Shown here one piece after another: positions 7,052 to 16,202 of a stretch of DNA of 64,000 nucleotides (its first letter is position 1; each line of letters starts with the position of its first letter). The DNA is taken from the NCBI GenBank assembly GCA_944380305.1, contig CALWHF010000007.1, forward strand, positions 26,095-90,094. The letters run 5' to 3'. This stretch comes from an uncultured Christensenellaceae bacterium. Lineage in GTDB: Bacteria > Bacillota > Clostridia > Christensenellales > UBA3700. The position numbers and the translations under genes were made by a program. The notes below the pieces were generated by a model. The model did not search any database and had not been told where the DNA came from. It saw nothing but the letters and a program-made list of their open reading frames with translations.

Positions 7052-9602
7052 TCTCCCCCTCTTTCTCTTCTAATTTTTTGTTGTATCTTTCAAGTCTCTT
7101 TTGTTTGAAATTCTTTATTTTTTCATCCATTCCGTCCACGATCTTCGCACCGTACTTTTTATCAAGCAAGCCAAGAAGAGCGCGCGTGCCGAGCATGGAT
7201 GCGAGAGCTATGAGCGTGCTGAGCACTATCCAGCCGGCGTATTTTATCGGGACGAAATTCATGTTGAGAAACGTGCCTCCCGTCACCGTGTTATCCAGCC
7301 ATATCGCCGCGAGCGATACTACGAACATCACCGCTATGACCGCGAGTCTGAATTTATTGGGAGGCATGCTTATCACCGTCAGACACGCAAATCCCGCCAT
7401 TGTCAGCGCAAAGGTAGCCATGACCGCCTTTACCGCTTGAAGTTCCTCCGCCGTGGCAGCGATCGACGAATAGTCTATCGAGCCGTTCATGATCATTATA
7501 AATCCCGTACCCGCGATAAGTCCTATCGCCGCGGAAAGCGACGACTTGAGCACGTTGCGCAGGAAATTGCCTTTGGGTCTGGCTTTTGTCGGCTGCAACG
7601 CGAAAAGGAACGTCGGCACGCCTATAACGAAGAACTCGATCATAAGCATCTTCTTCGTATCGAAAGGATAGCTGTTCTCCTTTGTGACTATCGTGATTAT
7701 CGCGTAAAGCAGGGTCATGAACATCACGAAGATGTTTTTCATGACGTACAGCGCGGACACCTTCTCGATATTGCCTATTACCTGTCTGCCTTCTCTGACT
7801 ATGTCCGGCATCGACGCGAAGTCGTTGTCCATGAGAATTATTCTCGATATGTTTCTCGCGACGTCGTTCGCGCCGGCAAACGAGATCGAGCAGTCTGCCT
7901 CCTTCAAAGCCTGCAAGTCATTGACGCCGTCGCCTATCATACCGACCGTCCTGCCCTCGCTCTGAAGTTGTTTAACTATCACGGCCTTCTGTTCGGGAGA
8001 TACTCTGCCGAACACCGCGGTATCCGCCGCAACTCTCTTCAGTCCTTCCTCGTCGAGTTCGGCGCAATTCACCGCGTGATCGGGACGTCTGAGCCCCGCC
8101 TTTCCCGCGATATTGGCGACAGTCTCGGGGTCATCGCCCGAAATGATCTTTATGTCCACTTCGTTTTCGTAGAACCAGTCGAGAGTTTTGCGTATATTGG
8201 GACGCAACGTATCTTCGAGAGCGAACACGAAACAAGGCACGGTTTTCGTCTTGTCGATCTCGGCTATCGCGCCGTCGAAACGCGAAAGCAATATACTTCT
8301 TCTTCCTTTTGCGGAATTTTCGGCGACCGCCTCTTTTACCCTGCCCGAAGGAACGCCGACGAAGTCCGGCGCGCCGAGGACGTAAGTCGATCCTCCATCG
8401 AGAGTCACCGCGCTGTACTTTCTCGCGCTGTTGAAACTCATCACGTCGCTGACGGGCATAACGTTGCCCTCGCCTACGCCCTGCAACAGAGCGAGCGCGG
8501 TAGACTTGCTGTCGTGCGTCGCACTCATTATCGTATTGAGAAGATCCACGGGGCTTTCTTCGTCTCCCACTCTGACAGTCTCGACCAGTTCCAGCTTGCC
8601 GTCCGTTATCGTGCCCGTCTTGTCGAGAAGAAGCGTGTCGGTCAGCGCGAGCATCTCTATTCCCGAAAGATCCTGTGCCAGCGCGTGCTTTTTAGAGAGT
8701 TTGAGTACGCTCGCCGCAAGCGCGGTAGACGTCAGCAGGAACATACCTATCGGTATCATTCCGAGAATGCTGCTCGACACCGTGATTATCGTGTCTTTCC
8801 ATTCTCCGCCTACCGTTATCCTGTCTGCCGCGAGAAGGAATCCCGCGAGGATAACGAGAACGACCGTGATCCCCTTTATCAGAGAATCTAGCACCGAGAA
8901 GATACGGCTCTTGGGCTTGGCGACTCTTTTGGCGACCCTGGACACGCCCTCGATGTACCTGTCTCTTCCAACTCTGGTGGCGATACAGCACGCCTCGCCT
9001 TCGTGCACGTTACTGCCCGCGAGTATCTTCGAACCCGCCTCTTTTCGCACCGGGCGCGACTCTCCGCTTATTATCGATTCGTCCACTTCGATGTATCCGC
9101 TTTTCACCTCTGCGTCTACCGGGACCTGCGCTCCGGCATGTATGTAGAAAACGTCCTCAAAGACGAGATCGGCGGTATTTATATTAATCCTTTTGCCGTC
9201 TCTTACCACGTCGCATTTGGACTGCGCCACGAGCGACAGTTTCTGCACCGTCCATTTTGCTTTTAACTCCTGAACGATACCTATGGCTATATTTATGAAT
9301 ATTATGCTGGAAGAAAGCGTGTAATCCCACGCCCCGATAGCGAGGAGAAGGATCACGAGAAGTATCGTGACCGTATTGCAGAAATTGAAGATGTTTTCGA
9401 AAACTATCCTCACATAGGATTTGCTTGTATTGTCCGTCTTTTTATTGACGAGACCTTCCTGATTGCGTTGCTCGACCTGCGCAGACGAAAGCCCCTCTTC
9501 CGCCGACGGATAAAATCTGTCGGCATGCTTGAGTTTGTGGCTGTCGTGTTTTTTCCTGTTGCGCACCTTTTCGAGACGTTTGAGGTTTCTTATCTCTTTC
9601 AT
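7035..9602 (-). CDS. P-type cation-transporting ATPase, CtpE-like
   Basis: 855 residues. A-domain loop SGES (179-182, in place of TGES), M4 motif GMIPIGMFLLTS (281-292), phosphorylation site DKTGT with D327, ISGDDPETV, and MIGDGVNDLQALKEAD. The order and the sequence just before DKTGT match the actinobacterial CtpE group, which moves Ca2+, but the usual PEG(L) of M4 is PIG here, so the ion cannot be fixed. Charged, mostly basic N-terminal 30 residues, six C-terminal helices, and a charged tail ending GESGENE. Head of the radC-ygjP transcript. Confidence 0.88.
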   Translation of the reverse strand: MKEIRNLKRLEKVRNRKKHDSHKLKHADRFYPSAEEGLSSAQVEQRNQEGLVNKKTDNTSKSYVRIVFENIFNFCNTVTILLVILLLAIGAWDYTLSSSIIFINIAIGIVQELKAKWTVQKLSLVAQSKCDVVRDGKRININTADLVFEDVFYIHAGAQVPVDAEVKSGYIEVDESIISGESRPVRKEAGSKILAGSNVHEGEACCIATRVGRDRYIEGVSRVAKRVAKPKSRIFSVLDSLIKGITVVLVILAGFLLAADRITVGGEWKDTIITVSSSILGMIPIGMFLLTSTALAASVLKLSKKHALAQDLSGIEMLALTDTLLLDKTGTITDGKLELVETVRVGDEESPVDLLNTIMSATHDSKSTALALLQGVGEGNVMPVSDVMSFNSARKYSAVTLDGGSTYVLGAPDFVGVPSGRVKEAVAENSAKGRRSILLSRFDGAIAEIDKTKTVPCFVFALEDTLRPNIRKTLDWFYENEVDIKIISGDDPETVANIAGKAGLRRPDHAVNCAELDEEGLKRVAADTAVFGRVSPEQKAVIVKQLQSEGRTVGMIGDGVNDLQALKEADCSISFAGANDVARNISRIILMDNDFASMPDIVREGRQVIGNIEKVSALYVMKNIFVMFMTLLYAIITIVTKENSYPFDTKKMLMIEFFVIGVPTFLFALQPTKARPKGNFLRNVLKSSLSAAIGLIAGTGFIMIMNGSIDYSSIAATAEELQAVKAVMATFALTMAGFACLTVISMPPNKFRLAVIAVMFVVSLAAIWLDNTVTGGTFLNMNFVPIKYAGWIVLSTLIALASMLGTRALLGLLDKKYGAKIVDGMDEKIKNFKQKRLERYNKKLEEKEGESGENE

Positions 9603-9611
9603 ATCTTTTTT

Positions 9612-9641
9612 ATAATATCATACGCGCGTCTGCGTACGCAA
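9612..9641 (-). promoter_or_regulatory. promoter of the P-type ATPase-radC-ygjP operon
   Basis: On the minus strand TTGCGT (9641-9636), 18 bases, TATTAT (9617-9612), only ten bases before ATG 9602, so the 5' leader is very short and no Shine-Dalgarno is evident. Confidence 0.5.
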
Positions 9642-9746
9642 TTTTTTGCGGCTTCAATCTTAAAAATTACATAAAACCTATACTTTTGTCTGATTTACTC
9701 GACAAATCCGTAGTCTCGGCCTCGGATGAAGCCGTAAATCTTAATT

Positions 9747-11399
9747 TCAACAAGAAAATATCCTGCCGTTTCTGACATTGAACCGAAGGATGCGAGGCTC
9801 TCCGCTCTCTGTGTAATTGACAGTAATGACGTCTTTCGAATCGTAACGCACGTCGCTCACGACAGCGTCTCTCGAGAAAGCCTCTCTGACGGCTTTTTTC
9901 TGCTCCTCCGAATATTTCCCCGCATCGTCCGAAACGAACAGTACACCGCCGACAACCGAGTTGAAACGCGCAAGGAGTTCTTTTTGCGACGCGCTGAATT
10001 TCAGATTGTCGTCCCTCATAAAGAAAACGTCGGGGTCGCAGACGAAAGCCCTGCCGTTGAGGTGATGTCTGAACGCCGACGATGTCACGGCGTTGTATGT
10101 GGACACTATCTCGTTGTTGGTCAGTTTAGAGAATATCCTCTCTTTGAAAGACAGGTCGACGTCGCTGCCGACGCGACAGAAATCGCAGGTCCCGAATGCG
10201 GAAAAAAGCGGAACGCCGCAACCGAGAAACCACTTTTTACCTACACGGGCGCGCAAAAATTTCATTGCGTCCTGCATAAGTTCGCCTCTCGTCTTGTTAG
10301 CCGCAGGATACATCGCCGCTGCATACAGGAAGTCGAGTTTGACCATATCGTATCCCCACTCCCCTAGCACCGTGTCGAATACTTTTTTCAGATATTCTTT
10401 AACTTCTTTATTCGTAGAATCGAGAACGTACGCACCGCCCCAGCCTACGTTGCCGATAACGGGTCTGCCGTTCTTCTTCACGAGCCAGTCGGGATGTTCT
10501 TTCGCCACTTTGCTGCTCCTCGCACAGAGATACGGCGCAAGCCACAGACCAGCTTTGAAACCGCGTGCATGGATCTCGTCCGCGAGCTTTTTCATACCCG
10601 ACGGAAACTTTGCTCCGTCCGTCTCGAGCCAGTCTCCGACCGCTGCCTGATACCCGTCGTCTATCTGAAATATCGTCGCGCCGAGATCGGCTTTCGCGAG
10701 ACCGTCTAGATCCCGCATTATGCTCTTTTCGTCTATTTTGCCGAAAAGATTGTACCAGCTCGTATATCCGCACAGTTTTTTCTCGCGCGGTTTATCGATG
10801 CCCAGTCTCGAGAAATAAGCGTCGAAAACTTCGTCCTGCGATCCTTTGCAGAAATACAGATCGTACAGTTTGTACCTCTCGCCTGCCCTCAGAGTCAGTC
10901 CCTCGAGATCTTTTGCGACCTTGAGTTCCTTTCTGTCGCGGCTGTGGTAAAACACTGTGTACCCCTGACTTTCATCCAGGCTTCCCGCAAAAGTAAAGTC
11001 CTCTCTGTCTCTGACGTAAGTGTAATAAAATGAATGGCAGTCACCTTTCTTGTTGTCGTAAGTGGCGAAATCGTAATCTCCGAAAGCCGCCGCAAACTTT
11101 CTCGCCGCGCCGTAACGCACGGGGAATCTTAGACCTTTCTGAACCTCGTCCGCGCCATACTCTCTGGTATGCGTCCAGGACTGAAATCCTCCCGCAAATG
11201 CCGTCGAGCCTGCGGGATATTGATATTTGTATCTCAGCTCGCATATCAGCGGCATTATCTCCTTATGCGCAAGCACCCACAGTTTATAGCTGTTTTCGCT
11301 GTATTCCACGGTGAACTCGACCTCGTCTCTTGAGCCTGTCGCCGTAAGTATATCGTCTCCGCATCTGAACGCAAATTTGAGTCCCGGCTGTCCTAACAT
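9747..11399 (-). CDS. GH36-type alpha-galactosidase/glycoside hydrolase
   Basis: 550 residues, clan GH-D. An N-terminal beta-sandwich (to about 200) precedes the barrel, which opens with LCGYTSWYNLFG. Nucleophile D356 lies in YDMVKLDFLYAA and the acid/base D413 in CRVGSDVDLSF; IFQIDDGYQ and GLWLAPYLC are other clan-D strands. It is shorter than classical 720-residue GH36 AgaA enzymes and nearer the shorter GH36 subgroups, so activity on alpha-galactosides is likely but unproven. No signal peptide. ATG 11399 follows AGAGGTG and is three bases after the GH20 stop: an operon. Confidence 0.84.
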   Translation of the reverse strand: MLGQPGLKFAFRCGDDILTATGSRDEVEFTVEYSENSYKLWVLAHKEIMPLICELRYKYQYPAGSTAFAGGFQSWTHTREYGADEVQKGLRFPVRYGAARKFAAAFGDYDFATYDNKKGDCHSFYYTYVRDREDFTFAGSLDESQGYTVFYHSRDRKELKVAKDLEGLTLRAGERYKLYDLYFCKGSQDEVFDAYFSRLGIDKPREKKLCGYTSWYNLFGKIDEKSIMRDLDGLAKADLGATIFQIDDGYQAAVGDWLETDGAKFPSGMKKLADEIHARGFKAGLWLAPYLCARSSKVAKEHPDWLVKKNGRPVIGNVGWGGAYVLDSTNKEVKEYLKKVFDTVLGEWGYDMVKLDFLYAAAMYPAANKTRGELMQDAMKFLRARVGKKWFLGCGVPLFSAFGTCDFCRVGSDVDLSFKERIFSKLTNNEIVSTYNAVTSSAFRHHLNGRAFVCDPDVFFMRDDNLKFSASQKELLARFNSVVGGVLFVSDDAGKYSEEQKKAVREAFSRDAVVSDVRYDSKDVITVNYTESGEPRILRFNVRNGRIFSC

Positions 11400-11402
11400 G
11401 AT

Positions 11403-12956
11403 TCACCTCTTTTTACCGTACTTTATTCCGACGTAAGCGTCACACAGCAGATTGTGCAATCCCTGCCAGTGTAGTTGTCTTCTTTCAAACCACAGTTTCT
11501 GGAAAAAAGCCCTTATCTTACCCGGCATTGCCTGTTTACGCGATGCGCCGTCATAACCGAGCGAACGCAGATATTCTTCGAATGCATCGAGCCTGTCGCA
11601 AAATTCTCTGAAATCGCCGCCGTATCCGCCCCACATCGAATCTGAAAGAGCGCACAGTCTGGGCAGCATCCTTTTATACGCGGTTTTCAGGTCGGGCACA
11701 TATTCGCTCCACAATGCCGCTTCGGCTCCTTTGAAAGCTTTTCCTTCCCCTCCTGTACTGACGGGAACGAACGAATAGCTCTTCTCCAGGCTTATATCCG
11801 CATACGGTAGATCGAGATACGCATAGCGACTGTCGCTGTTTATATATCCCGCCGCCCCTCTCGAAGCTTCCTCGGCATCCATTATTCCGCCTGTTGAATC
11901 CCAGTACTGTACGACGGTATTTTTCGGACAACGTACTCCGTTCCATATTACGGGAATATATCCCTTCCCGATAACGTATCCCGCTATCCGTTCCGTAAAA
12001 TAAGCCTGCAGATCCTCTTCGTCGTTCAGTCCCGCATCTTTTATTTTTTTCTGACAATAAGGACACAGCTTCCACCTCATCTTTACCGCCTCGTCGCCGC
12101 CGATATGCAAGTAGCGCATATTGTTCCCGAAAATATCTACTATCTCGGTCAACACGGCATCTACGAATGCGTAAGTGCTTTCCTTCCCGGCGCACATAAT
12201 ATCGTGTTTGACCCCGCTGTGAGTAGCCACATTTAATTTCCTGTCGAAACATCCGAGCCACGGATAACACGCGAGTGCAGCCTGCGAATGCCCCGGGACA
12301 TCCACTTCGGGAACTATCTCTATATTTCGCGCCTTGCAATATTCCGAGATTTCAGTCGCGTCTTCTCTCGTATAATATCCTCCGTGCTTTCTGAAACCGA
12401 AATTCGTATGCGTGCGCATACTGCCCTTTTTCGTAAGCTCGGGATATTCGTCTATGCTGATTCTCCACCCCTGATCCTCGGTCAGATGCCAGTGAAAAGC
12501 ATTTATCTTGTGCAGGGCACATAGATCTATGATCCTCATAACGTCCTCTTTAGGAAAAAAATATCTTCCGCAATCCAGCATAAAGCCGCGGTATCCGATA
12601 GCCGGAGAATCAGTTACCGAGCAAATCGGCAGATCGTTTTTATAATTGTGCAACAATTGTGCAAGAGACACGATCGCATAAAATAAACCCGCATCCGAAT
12701 TTGCCTCAGCGGTTATCCCGTCTGCCGATATTTCAAGCGTATAAGACTCGTTCCCGTACACGGTGCAATTTCCCGTTCCGTACACGAACGTCACACCGTT
12801 CTCACAGGTCTTCACGCCGTACCTTTCGAAAAGATCAACGACCGAAAGACCGTTTACGCGGTTTTTCCCGCTCAGTCTCACAGCATCGCATTTCAGCGTA
12901 CCGCCTCTGAACACGACACGGGCGGGATATGGCACAAGTCTGAGTCTTTCAATCAT
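11403..12956 (-). CDS. GH20 beta-N-acetylhexosaminidase
   Basis: About 517 residues. Removes terminal beta-GlcNAc/GalNAc by substrate-assisted catalysis. The N-terminal GH20b-like domain (to about 115) is followed by the barrel: GYRGFMLDCGRYFFP, NAFHWHLTEDQGWRI, VPEVDVPGHSQAAL, and the catalytic Asp-Glu in YLHIGGDEA (about D288-E289). AGGAG ends directly at an ATG at 12962, too close to use; the next ATG at 12956 has a 6-base spacer and is preferred. No signal peptide, so it acts on imported oligosaccharides. Followed at once by the GH36 gene. Confidence 0.93.
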   Translation of the reverse strand: MIERLRLVPYPARVVFRGGTLKCDAVRLSGKNRVNGLSVVDLFERYGVKTCENGVTFVYGTGNCTVYGNESYTLEISADGITAEANSDAGLFYAIVSLAQLLHNYKNDLPICSVTDSPAIGYRGFMLDCGRYFFPKEDVMRIIDLCALHKINAFHWHLTEDQGWRISIDEYPELTKKGSMRTHTNFGFRKHGGYYTREDATEISEYCKARNIEIVPEVDVPGHSQAALACYPWLGCFDRKLNVATHSGVKHDIMCAGKESTYAFVDAVLTEIVDIFGNNMRYLHIGGDEAVKMRWKLCPYCQKKIKDAGLNDEEDLQAYFTERIAGYVIGKGYIPVIWNGVRCPKNTVVQYWDSTGGIMDAEEASRGAAGYINSDSRYAYLDLPYADISLEKSYSFVPVSTGGEGKAFKGAEAALWSEYVPDLKTAYKRMLPRLCALSDSMWGGYGGDFREFCDRLDAFEEYLRSLGYDGASRKQAMPGKIRAFFQKLWFERRQLHWQGLHNLLCDAYVGIKYGKKR

Positions 12957-13011
12957 AAACATCTCCTGTAATTTGCAATTTAATCTGTCGCCTTTACGGG
13001 CAACAAGCTCC

Positions 13012-15480
13012 TTATTCGGCAGGTTGTATTATCATGTACGCCTCGCCGCCCGCTACGCATATCAGCTTTGCAGCCGCAACGGTATATTCGTCGGCGTAGA
13101 CGTGGAATTTCTTTCTCAACGTATTGCTCTCTGTTACGGACAGATAGTTGGCATTCACCGCGCAGAGTCCCTTGTCTCTGACTTTCTCGATGTCGACGAC
13201 GTCGCCGTCTCTGAAATTGTCGCTTATCTCCTTGAGCGAAAGCTCCGCTTTGATGAAACGGCTCGCCTTCTGCGGCGCATAGACGTATTCGACCGCATTG
13301 GTCGCGAAGTCGTCGGGGATTTTGTCCACTTCTTCTTTCTTAGCCACGCCTTCGGGATTGACGAGATAGCCGTAACCCTTGCGCTCCACGGTCGTGTAAC
13401 CGTCGGTAGTCAGCTGTGACGCGAAGTCCTGTTCGGTGTACTTCTTGGGGAAGATCACGAGTTCTTCGGCGATCCTGTCTATCAGCATCTTTACCTTCTT
13501 GACTGCGACTTTGGAACGAACGTTTATCATCGTAGGCAGTTCTGCGACTCCTTTCTTGTCGCTGACATCGCGATGATGATAATATTTGGGATCTATGTCC
13601 GCGGGATTGATTGCGAGATATATCTTGAGCGTCTTGCCGTTTATCGCCATACGCGCGATATTGTTCCTGCCCTTGTTGAAATTCTCCTTGTGGCGCGACA
13701 TTCTCGCGTGCATTCCGTAAGACAGCAGCGCGTTCTTGATGTCACTGTAAAATTTCTTCACGTTGTCGTCCGCGATGCGGAGTTTCATATCGAAAGTGAA
13801 CCTCGGCTTTGCGCGACGTTTGTTGGACGCGACCTCTTCCCAGGTTATCTCTCCTTCCTGCTCAGCGGGAGCGGTAGTTTCTTCAGTCCCTTCCTCGCCC
13901 TCTTCTTCCTCTTCGTCTTCCGAAGTTTCGGGCTCTTCGGGCTCCTCTGAAATTACTTCCTCTTCGATCGGAGACTCTTCTTCGATTTTCTCTGCGGGTA
14001 CGACTCCGTTTGCGATAAGTGTTTCTGCATACGCGAGTCTCGAAAGCAGTTTTTCGAGAGTCAGCATGACGAACGGATAATCTTCTACAGCCGCGCACGG
14101 CTTTTCCTCCTGCTTTTCGGGAGTCTTGTCTGCGACAGTCTCGATGTAGGAAAGTCTCGAATATATGTTTTCGATCGCCCTCATAACGAACGCCTTGTCG
14201 TCTGCGGAATCCGCCTTTATAACAACGGTCTCCTTTTGCGCTACCGACTTTGTCTCGAGATAAGACAACTTTGAAAGCAGTTTTTCTATATCGAGAAGTA
14301 CGAAACGGTACGAATCCTTGAGCGCGCAAACTTCTTTCTCGAGTTTATCCGTCTTTTCGCATTGCTCCGCGAGAGCTTTTTCGGCTTTCTCCAGTCTCTC
14401 CTCGAGCTCGCCGTTCTGTTTATAAAGTCTGTCGAGCGTCTTCTGCACCGCCTCGAGCGTCGCACCGTAATCCTCGTGCTCGTCCGCGATCGCGGCAACG
14501 GAGGATACGACTTCTTCTCTGCACTCTTCTGCGACGCAGGTCTCTTCATGCTTTTCTTCTTCTGGTTCTTCGATTATTTCCTCGTCGCAAACGATGCTGT
14601 CTGTAAGGTACGAAGTCTTGGCATACAGCACCTGAAGAGCCGCGGATATTACTATCGCTCCGAGCGCGAGTATCAGCGTAGCGGTATGCTGTACCACCGC
14701 GTAGCTTATAAGCAACATCACGCCGGCGGGAGCCAGAGCGAACGAGTATGCGTCCATGAAATTGAGAGTCTTGTTGAACAGCCTTACGCCTAGTCCTATA
14801 AAGAACAGAACTCCTGCTATTCCACCCATCGTCGCGCAGTTCTTTATCATCTCGGATTTTGCGCCCTCGTTGAGTTCGAACACGTCAAGCCAGCCCTCTG
14901 CCTGAGCGAGGAGGAACATCAACGCGACGACGACTGCCGCAACCACCATGAACCATGTCGACGGCCTTTTGAAAAGATCTTTATAATAGCTCTTGAAATC
15001 GGAGTTGCACTTTTCGCCGTGCGTGGATATCAGCTTGTTGCGTCTCGGCGAAAATATTATCCATCTGACGATGCTTAATACTATGGTAAATACCAGCGGG
15101 ATAGCAAAAATCAGAACGCTGTTGTAGTTCCTTATCACGCCGTCGACCGCGAATTCTTTTATCATTATTACAATATCCGCCATGCCGACCGTTATCAACG
15201 CGACGTCGAGCGCGCTGGTACGTTTGGACGCTATCTTGAACGCGATGAAAACTATGACCATCGCAAGCAGCAGTATGACCAGAACGATCAGCGAATATTT
15301 GAGCCCGTTATTTACCGCGAGTTCCGCCTTGAGATCGCCGAGTATGTAATCCGAGAACATATAATAGATCACATAGATCATCGCCGCCAGCGAAAGAGCG
15401 GAAAACACGCCGCCGACACGGGCGACCGTCTTGTAGTAATCCAGCAGTCTGAACCCGCTACCGTACTTTGCCTTCTTCAT
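13012..15480 (-). CDS. polytopic membrane protein with triplicated helix motif and C-terminal uL15-like domain
   Basis: 822 residues from ATG 15480 (AGGAAGGT eight bases upstream). About eight N-terminal membrane helices (to about 300) lead to a coiled coil (ELEERLEKAEKALAEQ). Three copies follow of a helix of form FVxxxIEKLLSRLxYxET, then a strongly acidic linker (EEPETSEDEEEEEGEEG). Next is a conserved domain (FTFDMKLRIADDNVKKFYSD to VKKVKMLIDRIAEEL) that I have seen only in uncharacterised Clostridia proteins. The last 75 residues (FRDGDVVDIEKVRDKGL, VYADEYTVAAAKLICVAGG) match the C-terminal half of ribosomal protein L15. Function unknown. It lies between the HAD gene and the GH20 gene. 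Confidence 0.8.
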   Translation of the reverse strand: MKKAKYGSGFRLLDYYKTVARVGGVFSALSLAAMIYVIYYMFSDYILGDLKAELAVNNGLKYSLIVLVILLLAMVIVFIAFKIASKRTSALDVALITVGMADIVIMIKEFAVDGVIRNYNSVLIFAIPLVFTIVLSIVRWIIFSPRRNKLISTHGEKCNSDFKSYYKDLFKRPSTWFMVVAAVVVALMFLLAQAEGWLDVFELNEGAKSEMIKNCATMGGIAGVLFFIGLGVRLFNKTLNFMDAYSFALAPAGVMLLISYAVVQHTATLILALGAIVISAALQVLYAKTSYLTDSIVCDEEIIEEPEEEKHEETCVAEECREEVVSSVAAIADEHEDYGATLEAVQKTLDRLYKQNGELEERLEKAEKALAEQCEKTDKLEKEVCALKDSYRFVLLDIEKLLSKLSYLETKSVAQKETVVIKADSADDKAFVMRAIENIYSRLSYIETVADKTPEKQEEKPCAAVEDYPFVMLTLEKLLSRLAYAETLIANGVVPAEKIEEESPIEEEVISEEPEEPETSEDEEEEEGEEGTEETTAPAEQEGEITWEEVASNKRRAKPRFTFDMKLRIADDNVKKFYSDIKNALLSYGMHARMSRHKENFNKGRNNIARMAINGKTLKIYLAINPADIDPKYYHHRDVSDKKGVAELPTMINVRSKVAVKKVKMLIDRIAEELVIFPKKYTEQDFASQLTTDGYTTVERKGYGYLVNPEGVAKKEEVDKIPDDFATNAVEYVYAPQKASRFIKAELSLKEISDNFRDGDVVDIEKVRDKGLCAVNANYLSVTESNTLRKKFHVYADEYTVAAAKLICVAGGEAYMIIQPAE
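14028..14313 (-). repeat. three copies of a 20-residue helix motif in the uL15-like membrane protein
   Basis: In translation: FVLLDIEKLLSKLSYLET (about 14253-14308), FVMRAIENIYSRLSYIET (about 14140-14193) and FVMLTLEKLLSRLAYAET (about 14028-14080). Spacing is about 36-38 codons. The spacers are acidic or Lys/Glu-rich and not conserved, so the helices, not the linkers, are under selection. Confidence 0.8.
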
Positions 15481-15554
15481 AACAAACACCTTCCTCATTT
15501 TATAAATACGCGCCGAGCGCGTTTGTTTACCCTGTATTTTGCGATCTCTGCGGA

Positions 15555-16202
15555 TCAGTCGAAAGCGGAGGCTATCGCCGCCACGTCGCACGGCGAAGAC
15601 GCGAAAGTTCTCGCACCAGCCTTTTCGAGCACCGTGTAGTGTCTGAACCCCCATGCCGCGGCTATGAAATCCACGCCCGCCGCCTTTGCGCACGCTACGT
15701 CTGCCTCTCCGTCGCCGCAATACACCGCCTCTTTCGCACTCACTCCCGCTTCTTTCAGCAAAGCGAGAAGAGCCGTCGGATCGGGTTTGACCCTGACCCC
15801 GTCTTTCTGCCCGACGGCATATTTTATTTTGTTCCCGAAATAGTACGAGCAAAGCGACTTGACCGCGCTGTCGTACTTGTTGGAAAGAACGGCTATCTCG
15901 AATCCCGCCGAGATCAGATCGTTCAGCATCTTGTTGACGCCGTCATAGGGACGCGTCTGGTTGCTCATATCCCTGTCATACAGCCTTTTGAACGCCGCCT
16001 TGCACTCGTCGAACTTATCCTGTCTGTCGTCGAGAGCGCGCTCTATAAGTTTGTCTACGCCGTCTCCGACGAAATTCCTCACTTCTTCTTCGCTGCGGTA
16101 AGGCAAGCCGCATTCCCACAGCGCGCCGTTCACCGCCGCCCAAAGGTCTTTGAGCGAATTGAGAAGAGTTCCGTCAAGATCGAATATCATCAGTTTCTTC
16201 AT
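15555..16202 (-). CDS. HAD-superfamily phosphatase, phosphoglycolate phosphatase-like
   Basis: 215 residues. HAD motif I FDLDGTLLNS near the N-terminus (nucleophile and acid Asp), motif II VLSNK, motif III/IV KPDPTALL and YCGDGEADVACAKAAG, plus a helical C1 cap (VGDGVDKLIERAL). Matches the Gph/PGP group, which dephosphorylates 2-phosphoglycolate or related small phosphates; substrate uncertain. ATG 16202 is preferred over a TTG two codons earlier. It overlaps the 3' end of the thiamine pyrophosphokinase gene by 29 bases, so it is co-transcribed with it. Confidence 0.88.
   Translation of the reverse strand: MKKLMIFDLDGTLLNSLKDLWAAVNGALWECGLPYRSEEEVRNFVGDGVDKLIERALDDRQDKFDECKAAFKRLYDRDMSNQTRPYDGVNKMLNDLISAGFEIAVLSNKYDSAVKSLCSYYFGNKIKYAVGQKDGVRVKPDPTALLALLKEAGVSAKEAVYCGDGEADVACAKAAGVDFIAAAWGFRHYTVLEKAGARTFASSPCDVAAIASAFD

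Noticed and set aside
7101..8891. Long plus-strand frame of 596 codons
   Set aside because: Antisense shadow of the P-type ATPase gene, with Arg/His/Tyr-rich composition and no family motif.
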